Origin: Streptomyces sp. CC208A
GTDB lineage: Bacteria; Actinomycetota; Actinomycetes; Streptomycetales; Streptomycetaceae
Direction of reading: 5' to 3'
NCBI RefSeq assembly: GCF_030010625.1
Contig: NZ_JASCXN010000017.1
Location: 1 to 64,000, forward strand
Length of the DNA stretch: 64,000 nt
Of this stretch, positions 51,678-61,076 are shown one piece after another (positions within the stretch are counted from its first letter, which is position 1; each line of letters starts with the position of its first letter). The position numbers were made by a program, and so were the translations under genes. Below the pieces are notes generated by a model that saw only the letters and a list, made by a program, of their open reading frames with translations, was not told where the DNA came from and made no database searches.

Positions 51678-53061
51678 CCTGTGGATCGGTTGAGGTTGTT
51701 CAGGCTGCGTGAGCCTCGGGGCGTTCGACGAGGTGGCCGCGTTCGAAGCGGGCTCCGGCGCGAACGAGGGCGACGAGGTGGGGTGCGTTCACGGCCCGCC
51801 AGCGGGCCTGGGCGGACTCGACGAGCTTGAAGACCATCGCGAGGGCGGCGGCCGCGCTGCCGGCTCCCCGGGTGACCTTGGTCCGCAGCCGGACCGTCGC
51901 GAACGTCGACTCGATCGGGTTGGTCGTGCGCAGGTGGATCCAGTGCTCGGCGGGGAAGTCGTAGAACGCCAGCAGTTCCTCGACGTCGTCGCTGATCTTC
52001 TTGACCGCCTTGGGCCACTTCGTGCCGTAGGCATGCTCGAAGGCGGTGACCGCCTTGAGCGCGTGGTCGCGGTCCTCGGCGTTGTAGATGTCCTGCAGGG
52101 CCTTGCGGGCCCCGGGCTGGGCCGACTTCGGCAGGGCATTGACCACATTGGCTGTTTTGTGAACCCAGCACCTCTGATGCCGGGCGGCCGGGAAGACCTC
52201 TGCGAGGGCCTTCCAGAAGCCGAGCGCGCCGTCGCCGACCGCGAGGACGGGCGCGCGCATGCCGCGGCGGGCGCAGTCACGCAGCAGGTCGGCCCAGGAC
52301 TCGGCGGACTCGCGGTAGCCGTCGGCCATCGCGATCAGCTCCTTGGTGCCGTCCGCGCGCACACCCATCAGCACCAGGACGCAGGACTTCGCCTCGGCCA
52401 GGCGGATGCGCAGGTGGATGCCGTCGGCCCAGACGTAGACGTAGTCGGATCCGGCCAGGTCACGCTCCCCGAATGCCTTGTGGTCGGCCTGCCACTGGGT
52501 GGTGAGGCGGGTGACGGTGGCCGGCGAGAGACCGGCTGAGCTGCCCAGGAACTGCTCCAGCGCGGGCACGAAGTCGCCGGAGGACAGGCCGTGCAGATAG
52601 AGCAGCGGCAGCACCTCGCTGATCTTCGGGGACTTGCGGCACCACGGCGGCAGAATCGCCGAGGAGAACCGCTTGCGCTCCCCGGTGGTCTCGTCGATGC
52701 GCTTGTCGTTCACCCGCGGGACTTTCACCTCCACCGGCCCGGCGGCCGTGGTCACCGACCGGGGCTGGTGATAGCCGTTGCGCACCACCAGACGACGGCC
52801 CTGGCCGTCGCGTTGATCAGCCAACTCGGCTATGTAGGCGTTGACTTCGGCTTCCAGGGCGGCGGCGAGCATCCGCCTCGCCCCTTCACGGACGATCTCG
52901 TCGATCAGGGAGCCGTTCGGGGTACTGCCGTCGGCATTGACTACGCTGAGCACGGGCGTGCCTTCCCGACCCGCGCTGCGAACGCGGGCCTACTCGGTGA
53001 CCATCACAGGATCAATCGGGAAGGTACGCCCTTCGCGTCCAACCCGACGTTGATCCACAGG
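51678..53061 (-). mobile_element. IS256-family element
   Basis: Inverted ends CCTGTGGATC (51678-51687) and GATCCACAGG (53052-53061) flank a single transposase gene. I see no clear 8-9-bp duplication at the edges, so the outer ends may be off by a few bases or one flank may have changed. Confidence 0.7.
51700..52953 (-). CDS. IS256-family transposase
   Basis: 417 residues from ATG. KISEVLPLLYLHGLSSGDF, YVYVWADGIHLRIRL (first Asp), PVLAVGDGALGFWKAL (second Asp), HQRCWVHKTANVVNALPKSAQ and TTNPIESTFATVRLRTK (the Glu) make up the Mutator-type DDE core. The length is normal and no break is seen, so this copy may be active. It interrupts or abuts the mobile region next to the chromosome edge. Confidence 0.9.
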   Translation of the reverse strand: MLSVVNADGSTPNGSLIDEIVREGARRMLAAALEAEVNAYIAELADQRDGQGRRLVVRNGYHQPRSVTTAAGPVEVKVPRVNDKRIDETTGERKRFSSAILPPWCRKSPKISEVLPLLYLHGLSSGDFVPALEQFLGSSAGLSPATVTRLTTQWQADHKAFGERDLAGSDYVYVWADGIHLRIRLAEAKSCVLVLMGVRADGTKELIAMADGYRESAESWADLLRDCARRGMRAPVLAVGDGALGFWKALAEVFPAARHQRCWVHKTANVVNALPKSAQPGARKALQDIYNAEDRDHALKAVTAFEHAYGTKWPKAVKKISDDVEELLAFYDFPAEHWIHLRTTNPIESTFATVRLRTKVTRGAGSAAAALAMVFKLVESAQARWRAVNAPHLVALVRAGARFERGHLVERPEAHAA

Positions 53062-53114
53062 TCTTGAGCATTGCTCGCCACCAGCTCACCACCACTTCAA
53101 GGAGACTGTCCCTA

Positions 53115-53151
53115 AGCCCCGTGCGGGCCGGGCCGCTCCCGCGGGGGCTTC
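53115..53151. terminator. Hairpin, probable terminator
   Basis: AAGCCCC.TGCGGG and CCCGC.GGGGCTT pair around a GC-rich loop. It lies in the 290-base gap between the IS256 element and the gene stump at 53350; no gene is visible in this gap. Confidence 0.5.
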
Positions 53152-53199
53152 TCCCTGCCGTGTCTCCTGGGGGCGCCACGATGTCTTCTATCCGAACAC

Positions 53200-53234
53200 A
53201 GAAGCCCCGCCGAGGTCGACCCGGCAGGGCTTCT
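53200..53234. terminator. Second hairpin, probable terminator
   Basis: AGAAGCCC (53200-53207) and GGGCTTCT (53227-53234), extended inward by GCCG/CGGC, form a stable stem. It is close to the hairpin at 53115; the two probably isolate the mobile region from the chromosome. Confidence 0.5.
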
Positions 53235-53349
53235 GGATCTCACGTGCTCTCACACAGGTCTCACCGATAGGGCGGACGCCACTGGACACAGGGCTTCGAC
53301 CTGGCTTTTCGTCTCTGAGATGGACCGCTTGTACGCCTCTGGACGGTCC

Positions 53350-53457
53350 TTACAACCTGTGGAAGGTGGTGCCCAACGAGGGGCCCAGGACCAGGACGGG
53401 CGCGTCCTCGGGCCCGTCGACTCGGTGTTGCAGGGTGTTCGTCAGTGTCTCACTCAC
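53350..53457 (-). pseudogene. 5' stump of a 3-oxoadipate enol-lactonase-like gene
   Basis: From GTG 53457 the minus strand reads MSETLTNTLQHRVDGPEDAP and then VLVLGPSLGTT, the typical beginning of streptomycete 3-oxoadipate enol-lactonases (alpha/beta-hydrolase fold, beta-ketoadipate pathway). After GTT (53365) the sequence departs and stops at 53350. The catalytic Ser, Asp and His are missing. The breakpoint marks where foreign DNA joined or replaced the chromosome. Confidence 0.6.
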
Positions 53458-53523
53458 TCGCCCGAGCCTCTCATCTCCCCTGACGCCCCCGGCGGCCGGG
53501 GTGGCGGAGAGGGGACGGACACC

Positions 53524-53776
53524 ACCGGTACGCCGGGGGGCGCCGGCCCTTGGCCTGGGCCGGTACGCCGGGGGTCACCGGCCCCTGCCCCGGGCCGGTG
53601 CGCCGGATGTACCGGCCCCGAACCCGCCTCGGTACGCCGAGTCGGCAGCCCCGATCCCGCGCCGGCGCGCCGGGGTCACCGGCCCCGAACCCGCCTCGGT
53701 ACGCCGAGTCAGCGGCCCCGGACCCGCGCCGGTACGCCGGGGTCACCGGCCCCGATCCCGCCCCGGCACGCCAGGG
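53524..53776. repeat. Tandem GC-rich 34-bp repeats
   Basis: About eight imperfect units of the form GGTACGCCGGGGTCACCGG followed by CCCCGAACCCGC lie head to tail, the last ending at the stop codon of the helicase gene. Each unit can fold into a hairpin. The array occupies the gap between the enol-lactonase stump and the helicase gene, and probably includes its terminator. Spacers are not unique, so this is not a CRISPR. Confidence 0.7.
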
Positions 53777-55159
53777 TCAGCGGCCCCGGCGGACGCGGGC
53801 GGCCTTGCGGGCCTCGGCCAGTTTTCGTTCCTCGGCCGAGCGCCGGGACTCGTTCTTGGCGCGGCCGGGCCTGCCGGGGACGGTGCCGATGCCCCGGAAG
53901 ACCGCGCCGCCGCGCTTGGGGCGCTCGGTGCTGGGCGCGCTGCCGTCGACGGGGACGCCGGAGGGGGCCTTGGCGCCGGTGAGGCGGCGGAGTTCCGGCC
54001 CGCCGGACCGGACCTGGGTGACCTGGGGGCGGAGTCCCGCGTCCGCCATGAGGCGGAGGACGTCGCGGCGCTGGTCGGGCAGGACCAGGGTGACGACGCT
54101 GCCGGAGCCGCCGGCGCGGGCGGTGCGGCCGCCGCGGTGGAGGTAGTCCTTGTGGTCGGCCGGCGGGTCGACGTTCACGACGAGGTCGACGTCGTCGACG
54201 TGGATGCCGCGCGCGGCGACGTTCGTGGCCACCAGGACCGTCACCTCGCCGGTGCGGAACCGCTCCAGGGTGCGGGTGCGGACCGGCTGGGACTTGTCGC
54301 CGTGCAGGGCCGCGGCCCGTACGCCGCTGCCCAGGAGGTGCGCGGTGAAGCGGTCGACGGAGGCCTTGGTGGCCAGGAACATGATCACGCGCCCGTCGCG
54401 GGCCGCGATCTCCGTGGCGGTGGCGAACTTGTCGGCGCCGTGCACCTGGAGGACGTGGTGCTCCATGGTGGTGACGGCGGCGGCCGAGGGGTCGGCCGAG
54501 TGGACCACCGGGTCGTGGAGGTAGCGCCGGACCAGGAGGTCGACGTCACCGTCGAGGGTGGCGGAGAACAGCATGCGCTGGCCCCCGTCGCGTACGAGGT
54601 CGAGCAGCCCGGTGACCTGGTCCGTGAAGCCCATGTCGGCCATCTGGTCGGCCTCGTCGAGGACGGTGGTCTCCACCCGGTCCAGCCGGACGTCCTTGCG
54701 CTCGACGAGGTCCATGAGGCGGCCGGGGGTGGCGACCACGACCTCGGCGCCCTCGCGCAGCGCGGCGGCCTGCCGGCCGATCGGCAGGCCGCCGACCACG
54801 GTGGCCGTCCGCAGCCCCAGCACCCGGGCGTACGGCGTGAGCACGTCGGTGACCTGCTGGGCCAGCTCGCGCGTGGGGACGAGGACGAGCGCCCGGGGCC
54901 TGCGGGTCTCGGCCCGGCGGCCCGCGGTCCGCACGAGGAGCGGCAGCCCGAAGGCGAGCGTCTTCCCCGAGCCGGTCCGCGCCCGGCCCAGGGCGTCCCG
55001 CCCGGCGAGGGCGTTCGGCAGGGTGGCCGCCTGGATCGGGAAGGGCGTCTCGATCCCCTGCTCGGTGAGCAGCTCCCGTACCCCGGTGGGCAGGCCGAGC
55101 TCGTCGAAGGACGCGACGGCGGGAAGGGCCGGGGCGGTGGGGCGGGGGGAGCTGTTCAT
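53777..55159 (-). CDS. DEAD-box RNA helicase
   Basis: 460 residues from ATG. The Q-motif region (TPFPIQAATLP), Walker A ARTGSGKT (60-67), PTRELA, TPGRLMD, DEAD at 168-171, SAT and the C-terminal HRGGRTARAG motif are all intact. The end is basic (KNESRRSAEERKLAEARKAARVRRGR), suited to RNA binding. It likely unwinds RNA in ribosome assembly or cold adaptation. The sequence looks like a normal chromosomal gene, the first one beyond the mobile region. Confidence 0.92.
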   Translation of the reverse strand: MNSSPRPTAPALPAVASFDELGLPTGVRELLTEQGIETPFPIQAATLPNALAGRDALGRARTGSGKTLAFGLPLLVRTAGRRAETRRPRALVLVPTRELAQQVTDVLTPYARVLGLRTATVVGGLPIGRQAAALREGAEVVVATPGRLMDLVERKDVRLDRVETTVLDEADQMADMGFTDQVTGLLDLVRDGGQRMLFSATLDGDVDLLVRRYLHDPVVHSADPSAAAVTTMEHHVLQVHGADKFATATEIAARDGRVIMFLATKASVDRFTAHLLGSGVRAAALHGDKSQPVRTRTLERFRTGEVTVLVATNVAARGIHVDDVDLVVNVDPPADHKDYLHRGGRTARAGGSGSVVTLVLPDQRRDVLRLMADAGLRPQVTQVRSGGPELRRLTGAKAPSGVPVDGSAPSTERPKRGGAVFRGIGTVPGRPGRAKNESRRSAEERKLAEARKAARVRRGR

Positions 55160-55169
55160 GGGGTCCGTT

Positions 55170-55772
55170 TCAGGGGCTGGTGGTGGAGACCGCGAAGACG
55201 CGCGGGAAGGCCGGGTCCGTGAGGTCGACGGTGATGTCGGTGGACGGGCGGGGTTCCTCGCGGTCGACGGTCGTGCCCGACCAGGACAGGCCGTCGGGGA
55301 AGGTCCAGCCGACGATGTCCGCGTCCCGGTCGGAGACCGTGATCCGGCCCGGGGTGAGCGCGGAGCGGCCGGTGCCCGACTCGGCGAGGAAGGTGTCGAG
55401 GCCGGTCGCCGTGGTGGTGAACCGGACGTAGAGCCGGCTGGTCTTCCAGTTGCTGGTCTCGTAGTAGGCGACGCCGGAGGCGCCCGCCGGGATGGGCACC
55501 TCGAAGATCCGGCGCTTCATCAGCGAGGGCCAGTTGTCCTGGAGGCCGACGACGGAGGACTCGCGCTCCTTGTCGATGCCGCTCTCCCGGCTCTGCGCGG
55601 CGGAGATCACCAGATAGCCGGCGGGGATGCCGACGAGCAGGACGATGATGACCGCCGTCAGCCAGCGGCGGCGGAGCATGCGGCCCCGGTCCTCCGGCAT
55701 CCGCTGCCCGGGCAGGAGCTTGTCCGGTCGGCGCTCCTCGGGCGGGGTCGCGGGTGGGTGGTGCACGGTCAC
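55170..55772 (-). CDS. Single-pass membrane protein of the sugar operon
   Basis: 200 residues from GTG 55772, overlapping the stop of the kinase gene. One membrane segment (WLTAVIIVLLVGIPAGYLVISAA) follows a basic cytosolic start. The outer part is beta-rich (VAYYETSNWKTSRLYVRFTTTATGLDTFL, GRITVSDRDADIVGWTFPDGLSW). No family recognised. It may be an accessory of the sugar operon or a separate envelope protein carried along by coupling. Confidence 0.65.
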   Translation of the reverse strand: MTVHHPPATPPEERRPDKLLPGQRMPEDRGRMLRRRWLTAVIIVLLVGIPAGYLVISAAQSRESGIDKERESSVVGLQDNWPSLMKRRIFEVPIPAGASGVAYYETSNWKTSRLYVRFTTTATGLDTFLAESGTGRSALTPGRITVSDRDADIVGWTFPDGLSWSGTTVDREEPRPSTDITVDLTDPAFPRVFAVSTTSP

Positions 55773-56932
55773 GTCGCGGGGTCCTCCGGGGTGCGGGAGG
55801 CGCGCCCGTGCGTCCCGGCGCGGAAGGCCTGCGCGTAGCGCTCGTACCGCTCGTAGCGCTCCACCCGGCGCCGGTTGGCGCGGCGGAAGCGGCGGGCGAC
55901 GAGCCGGGCGAGGTCGGCGGCGCCGACCATGCCGGCCTCGGGGCCGAGCTGGGCGCGGGTGATGCGGGCCTCGGGGCGGTAGCCGCGGCCGGTGAGGTGG
56001 CGGCGGAAGGCGTCCCGGGCGGGTCCGATGAGCAGGTCGTCGGCGGCGGAGACGCCGCCGCCGATGACGAAGCAGGAGGGGTCGAGGGCGGCGGCGAGGT
56101 TGGCGATGCCGACGCCGAGCCACTGGCCGATGTCCTGGAGGAGTTCGACGCACATGGCGTCGCCCTCGCGGGCCAGTTCGGTGATGAGGGGGCCGGTGAT
56201 CTCGGGGACGTTCCCCTTCACCCGCTCGATGATGTTGTACGCCACCGGGGAGTCGGCGGCGGCCAGTTCGCGGGCCTCGCGGACCAGGGCGTTGCCGGAG
56301 CTGTACTGCTCCCAGCAGCCGCGGTTGCCGCAGGGGCAGCGGTGGCCGCCGGGGACGACCTGCATGTGGCCGAACTCGCCGGCGACGCCGTACTTGCCCC
56401 GCTTGACCCTGCCGTCCTCCAGGATGGCGCCGCCGATCCCCGTACCGAGGGTGATCATGACGAGGTGGTCCTCGCCGCGTCCTGCGCCGAAGCGCCACTC
56501 GGCCCAGGCGGCGGTGTTGGCGTCGTTGTCCACCATGACGGGGACGGCGAGGCGGTCCTGGAGGGCATCCCTGAGGGGTTCGTTGCGCCAGGCGAGGTGG
56601 GGGGCGAAGAGGACGCGGGCCCGGTCGGCGTCGACCCAGCCGGCCGCGCCGATGCCGACGGCGTGCACGTCGTGCCGGTCGGAGAGGTCCAGGACCAGTT
56701 CGACGATGGTGTCCTCGACGACCTTGGGGCTCTTGGACTTGTCGGGGGTCTCGGTGCGGATCTTCTCCAGGATGGTGCCGTCGGCGTCGACGACGCCCGC
56801 CATCACCTTGGTTCCGCCGATGTCGATGCCCACCGTCGGCACCCGGGGCGCCGAGAGGTGGGAGCGCCGCTCGCGGGTGCCGACGGTCCGCAGGACACCG
56901 CCCCGGGCGGCGGGGTCACGGTAGCTACTCAT
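55769..56932 (-). CDS. ROK-family sugar kinase
   Basis: 387 residues. GIDIGGTKVMAGVVD is the phosphate-binding motif, GTGIGGAIL the sugar-binding region, and HMQVVPGGHRCPCGNRGCWEQ the ROK zinc signature (CxCGxxGCxE). It would phosphorylate the hexose taken up by the transporter encoded upstream. Kinase genes follow the transporter genes in the frcBCAK fructose operon of Sinorhizobium, which gives a model. The C-terminus has an unusual Arg/Tyr-rich tail (RRVERYERYERYAQ). Confidence 0.85.
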   Translation of the reverse strand: MSSYRDPAARGGVLRTVGTRERRSHLSAPRVPTVGIDIGGTKVMAGVVDADGTILEKIRTETPDKSKSPKVVEDTIVELVLDLSDRHDVHAVGIGAAGWVDADRARVLFAPHLAWRNEPLRDALQDRLAVPVMVDNDANTAAWAEWRFGAGRGEDHLVMITLGTGIGGAILEDGRVKRGKYGVAGEFGHMQVVPGGHRCPCGNRGCWEQYSSGNALVREARELAAADSPVAYNIIERVKGNVPEITGPLITELAREGDAMCVELLQDIGQWLGVGIANLAAALDPSCFVIGGGVSAADDLLIGPARDAFRRHLTGRGYRPEARITRAQLGPEAGMVGAADLARLVARRFRRANRRRVERYERYERYAQAFRAGTHGRASRTPEDPAT

Positions 56933-56987
56933 CGCGTCGATTCTGCCAGGAGGGGTGCCGGGTCCGTGTGAGGAGACGGAGGGCGGG

Positions 56988-57800
56988 TCACGGGGCGGTG
57001 GGGCGCTCCAGCTCGTGACGGAGGTCGTCCAGCTCGCTGCCGCCCGCCATCTGGCGGGTCAACTCGTCGAGCGTCACCGACCCCTTGGCGTGGCTCGCGG
57101 CCATGAGGCCCCGCTTGAGCAGCACGAAGCGGTCGCCGACGAGGTAGGCGTGGTGGGGGTTGTGGGTGATGAGGACCACGCCGAGGCCCTGGTCGCGGGC
57201 GGCGGCCACGTACTTCAGGACGACGCCGGACTGTTTGACGCCGAGGGCGGCGGTCGGCTCGTCGAGGACGAGGACCTTGGCGCCGAAGTGGACCGCGCGG
57301 GCGATGGCCACGCACTGGCGTTCGCCGCCGGAGAGGGTGCCGATGGGCTGGTCGACGTCGCGCAGGTCGATGCCCATGCGGAGCAGCGCCTCGCGGGTGG
57401 TGGTCCGCATCCGCTCGACGTCGAGCCGGCGGAAGGGGCCCTTGCCCTTCGTCGGCTCGGAGCCGAGGAAGAAGTTCCGCCAGACGGGCATCAGGGGGAC
57501 GACGGCGAGGTCCTGGTAGACGGTGGCGATGCCCCGGTCGAGGGCGTCGCGCGGGGTGCCGAGGACGACCTCCTCGCCGTCGATGCGGAAGGTGCCGGCG
57601 TCGTGCCGGTGCAGGCCGGCGACGATCTTGATGAGGGTGGACTTGCCGGCGCCGTTGTCGCCGAGGACGCAGGTGATCTCGCCGGCCCCGACCTCCAGGG
57701 AGACCCCTTCGAGGGCGCGGATGTTGCCGTAGTACTTGCTGACGCCGGTCAGCTCCACGAGCGGGGTCGTCCGTGCCGTCGTCGCCGTCGTCGCCGTCAT
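56988..57800 (-). CDS. Sugar ABC transporter ATPase
   Basis: 270 residues from an ATG overlapping the permease stop (ATGA). Walker [10 protein letters not shown] (47-55), signature LSGGE (155-159) and Walker B VLVLDE with Glu180 are intact. It has one ATPase domain, whereas ribose- and galactose-type ATPases have two fused, so it resembles FrcA. It powers uptake of the sugar held by the binding lipoprotein. Confidence 0.88.
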   Translation of the reverse strand: MTATTATTARTTPLVELTGVSKYYGNIRALEGVSLEVGAGEITCVLGDNGAGKSTLIKIVAGLHRHDAGTFRIDGEEVVLGTPRDALDRGIATVYQDLAVVPLMPVWRNFFLGSEPTKGKGPFRRLDVERMRTTTREALLRMGIDLRDVDQPIGTLSGGERQCVAIARAVHFGAKVLVLDEPTAALGVKQSGVVLKYVAAARDQGLGVVLITHNPHHAYLVGDRFVLLKRGLMAASHAKGSVTLDELTRQMAGGSELDDLRHELERPTAP

Positions 57801-58861
57801 CGGGTCGCCTCCACGCGCTTGCGGATCCAGGCGTTCAGCAGGGTCGCCAGGAGGAGCATCGCTCCCAGGAAGAACTTGAACCAGTCCGGGTTCCACTCGG
57901 CGTAGACGATGCCCTTGCTGGTCATGCCGAAGATGAGGGCGCCGACGGCGGAGCCGATGGCCGAGCCGTACCCGCCGGTGATCAGACAGCCGCCGATGAC
58001 GGCCGCGATGATGTAGATCAGCTCGTTGCCGACGCCTTCGCCGGACTGGACGACGTCGAAGGAGAAGAGCAGGTGCTGGCCGGAGATCCAGGCGCAGAGG
58101 GCGACGCCCAGGTAGAGGCCGATCTTGGTGCGGCGGACCGGGACGCCGACCGCGCGGGCCGCGTCGGCGCCGCCGCCGACCGCGAAGATCCAGTTGCCGA
58201 AGCGGGTGCGGAGCAGGATCCAGGTGGCGAGGGCGACCAGGCCGAACCACCACAGGACGGTGACCTTCAGCTCGACGCCGCCGACGGTCAGCGTGGAGGC
58301 GAAGACGGCGTGGGCGGAGGGGAAGCCCTCCATGTCGGCGATCGTCTTGGTGGAGACGGTGCCGGTGATCAGCTTGGTGAGGCCGAGGTTCAGGCCGGTC
58401 AGCATGAGGAAGGTGCCGAGCGTGATGATGAAGCTGGGCAGCTTGGTGCGGGTCAGCATGAAGCCGTTGAAGACGCCGACGGCGAGGGTGACGAGCAGCG
58501 AGACGCCGACGCCGACCCACACGTTGGCGGTCATCTGGTAGCTGAACATCGACGAGACGAGCGCCGCGCTGGTGACGAGGACACCGGCGGAGAGGTCGAA
58601 CTCGCCGCCGATCATCAGCAGCGCGACCGGGACGGCCATGATGCCGAGGACGGAGGCCGCGTAGAGGACGGTGCCGAGGCCGGCGGGGCGCAGGAAGCCG
58701 TCGGCGACGACCGCGAAGAAGACGAAGACGGCGAGGGCGCCGACGACCGAGCCCAGTTCGGGGCGGGCGAGGAGCTTCTTCAGCGGGGTGGTGCGGAGCA
58801 GTCGTTCGTCGACGTGGTCGAGGTCGTCGCCCGGTGTCGGAGGGGGCGCGGTGGTGCTCAT
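57797..58861 (-). CDS. Sugar ABC transporter permease
   Basis: 354 residues from an ATG overlapping the stop of the binding-protein gene. About nine or ten membrane helices ([62 protein letters not shown]) form the RbsC-type BPD_transp_2 channel. The cytosolic loop with [20 protein letters not shown] is the contact site for the ATPase. Confidence 0.88.
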   Translation of the reverse strand: MSTTAPPPTPGDDLDHVDERLLRTTPLKKLLARPELGSVVGALAVFVFFAVVADGFLRPAGLGTVLYAASVLGIMAVPVALLMIGGEFDLSAGVLVTSAALVSSMFSYQMTANVWVGVGVSLLVTLAVGVFNGFMLTRTKLPSFIITLGTFLMLTGLNLGLTKLITGTVSTKTIADMEGFPSAHAVFASTLTVGGVELKVTVLWWFGLVALATWILLRTRFGNWIFAVGGGADAARAVGVPVRRTKIGLYLGVALCAWISGQHLLFSFDVVQSGEGVGNELIYIIAAVIGGCLITGGYGSAIGSAVGALIFGMTSKGIVYAEWNPDWFKFFLGAMLLLATLLNAWIRKRVEATR

Positions 58862-59940
58862 CGGGTCCCCCGCTCCGTGTACCGCTTCAGGGCCTCGGCC
58901 TGGTCCTCGGTGATGATCTGCGGTCCGGTGAGGACGGGCTTGCCGCCGCCGAGGACGTCGGCGTTGTAGCGGTGGAGCCAGAGAAGGTCGACGGCCTCGT
59001 AGCCCTGGAGGTAGGGCTGCTGGTCGACGGCGAAGCCGAGGGTGCCGTCGGCGAGGGCGGCGGCGACCTTGGCGTTGAGGTCGAAGGTCTCGATCTCGGC
59101 CGTGCTGCCGGCGCTCCTGGCGGCCTGGACGGCGGTGTCGGCGAAGGGGGCGCCGAGGGTGACGACGGCGTCGATGGCCTTGTCGGACTGGAGTCTGGCC
59201 TCGATGGTCGCCTTCACGTCGGGCATGTTGGTGCCGTCGACGTAGAGGTCGACCAGTTCGCCGCCGAAGGTCTCCTTCGTGCCGGCGCAGCGCTGTTCGT
59301 GGCCGACGTTGCCCTGTTCGTGCAGGACGCACAGGGCCTTCTTCTTCCCGCGCTTCGTCAGCTCCTCGCCGACGGCCTGCCCTGCGACGGTCTCGTCCTG
59401 GCCGATGTGGGTGAGGGCGCCGAAGGCCTTGGACTGGTCGGCGCCGGAGTTCACGGTGATCACCGGGATGCCGGCCTTGACGGCCTTCTCCACGGACGCC
59501 TTCATCGCGTCGGGCTTGGCGAGGGTGACGATCAGCCCGTCGACGCCCTTGGCGACGTACGAGTCGATGAGCTGCGCCTGCTGCTGACCCTCGTCACTGT
59601 GGGCGTAGAGGAAGGTGATGTTGTCCTTGGCGGCGGCCTGCTCGGCGCCGTTCTGGACGATGTCCCAGAAGGTGTCGCCGTCGCCCGAGTGGGTGACCAT
59701 GGCGAAGGTCCAGCGAGGGGTGTCCACGGCCGCCCGGCCCTGGGCGGCGGCGGCCTTGCGGGCGTCCTCCGCGCGCTTGCCGCCGGTGCTGCTGCACCCG
59801 GCGAGCGCCGCTGTGAGCGCGAGGGCGAGCACGGCGCCGACAGCGGCGCGTACCCCTCCCGTCCGAAGCCCTGTCCGAAGCCTGGTCACGGGGTCGTGCC
59901 CTCCTTTGTGTCCTTCTGCGTGCATTGCAGTATCGGTCAT
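58858..59940 (-). CDS. Sugar-binding lipoprotein
   Basis: 360 residues. The N-terminus has a signal peptide ending in the lipobox LAGC (Cys49), so the protein is anchored outside the membrane. [43 protein letters not shown] and [19 protein letters not shown] match periplasmic-binding-protein family 4 (ribose/galactose/inositol type). First gene of the operon, divergent from the Gfo/Idh/MocA gene. Confidence 0.85.
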   Translation of the reverse strand: MTDTAMHAEGHKGGHDPVTRLRTGLRTGGVRAAVGAVLALALTAALAGCSSTGGKRAEDARKAAAAQGRAAVDTPRWTFAMVTHSGDGDTFWDIVQNGAEQAAAKDNITFLYAHSDEGQQQAQLIDSYVAKGVDGLIVTLAKPDAMKASVEKAVKAGIPVITVNSGADQSKAFGALTHIGQDETVAGQAVGEELTKRGKKKALCVLHEQGNVGHEQRCAGTKETFGGELVDLYVDGTNMPDVKATIEARLQSDKAIDAVVTLGAPFADTAVQAARSAGSTAEIETFDLNAKVAAALADGTLGFAVDQQPYLQGYEAVDLLWLHRYNADVLGGGKPVLTGPQIITEDQAEALKRYTERGTR

Positions 59941-60077
59941 GCGGGTCGGGGCACTCGCCGGGGGGCCGTCGTCACCCGCGCTTCCCCCTGTGCTTCACCC
60001 GTGCTTCTCCGACACTTGTCCTGCGCCGGTCCGGGCAAACCTTGACACCGTCCGGCGGGCGCCCCCACGGTGAGATC

Positions 60078-61076
60078 ATGCGCATCGGACTCATCGGTAC
60101 GGGCCGGATCGGGAGTTTCCACGCGGGGGTGCTCGCCCGGCATCCGGGGGTCGGTTCGCTGGTGGTGACCGACGCCGATCCGGTGCGGGCGGACGCGGTG
60201 GCGGCGGCGCTGGGCGCCGAGGCCGCGCCGGACGTGACCGCGCTCCTCGGCCGGGACCTGGACGCGGTGGTGATCGCCTCGGCGACGGCCGCGCACGCGG
60301 AGCTGATCGGCCGGGCCGCGCGGGCGGGCCTGCCCGCCTTCTGCGAGAAGCCGATCGCCCTGGACGTGCCGGGCACGCTGGCCGCCCTCGCGGCGGTGGC
60401 GGAGGCGGGCACCGAGCTCCAGCTGGGCTTCATGCGCCGCTTCGACGCCGGCTACCGGGCGGCCAGGGAGGCCGTCCGCGCCGGGCGCCTGGGGAGGCTG
60501 CACACGGTACGGACGGTGACCTCGGACCCGGAGCCGCCGCCCGCCGCGTACCTGCCGCTCTCCGGCGGTCTCTTCCGGGACTGCATGGTCCACGACATCG
60601 ACGTCGTGCGCTGGGTGACGGGACGCGAGGTCGTGGAGGTGTACGCGCGCGGCGCCGACGCGGGCCCCGCGATGTTCCGCGAGGCCGGGGACGTGGACAC
60701 GGCGGCGGCCCTGTTCACCCTGGACGACGGCACGCTGGTGACGGCGACGGCGACCCGCTGCAACGGCGCGGGCTACGACGTGCGGATGGAGCTGGCCGGC
60801 GACCGCGACCAGCTCGTGGTGGGCCTGGACGACCGGGCACCCCTCACCTCGCTGGAGCCGCACGCCCCCGCCCCGCCGTCCAAGCCCTGGCCGGGCTTCC
60901 TGGAGCGCTTCGCCCCCGCGTACGAGGCGGAGCTGGACGCCTTCGTCCGGCTGGTGCGCGGCGAGGTCCCGAACCCGTGCGACGGCGGCGAGGCGCTGGC
61001 CGCGCTGCGGGTCGCGGAGGCGTGCGAGCGCTCCCGGCGCGAGCACCGGCCGGTGACGGTGGTCGCGGAGGGTTAG
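60078..61076 (+). CDS. Gfo/Idh/MocA-family oxidoreductase
   Basis: 332 residues from ATG. MRIGLIGTGRIG is the NAD-binding motif, FCEKPIALD the EKP motif that binds the cofactor and substrate, and HDIDVVRWVTG the end of the catalytic region. Inositol- and glucose-type sugar dehydrogenases share this design. It is divergently arranged with the sugar-uptake operon across a 137-base gap, so the enzyme probably oxidises the imported sugar or cyclitol. Confidence 0.85.
   Translation: MRIGLIGTGRIGSFHAGVLARHPGVGSLVVTDADPVRADAVAAALGAEAAPDVTALLGRDLDAVVIASATAAHAELIGRAARAGLPAFCEKPIALDVPGTLAALAAVAEAGTELQLGFMRRFDAGYRAAREAVRAGRLGRLHTVRTVTSDPEPPPAAYLPLSGGLFRDCMVHDIDVVRWVTGREVVEVYARGADAGPAMFREAGDVDTAAALFTLDDGTLVTATATRCNGAGYDVRMELAGDRDQLVVGLDDRAPLTSLEPHAPAPPSKPWPGFLERFAPAYEAELDAFVRLVRGEVPNPCDGGEALAALRVAEACERSRREHRPVTVVAEG

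Noticed and set aside
53524-53776. CRISPR-like repeat array
   Set aside because: Units are contiguous without unique spacers, degenerate and GC-rich; no cas genes are nearby.
53366-55222. Plus-strand 618-codon frame across the repeats and helicase
   Set aside because: Antisense shadow of the DEAD-box helicase with no domain and a repeat-derived beginning.
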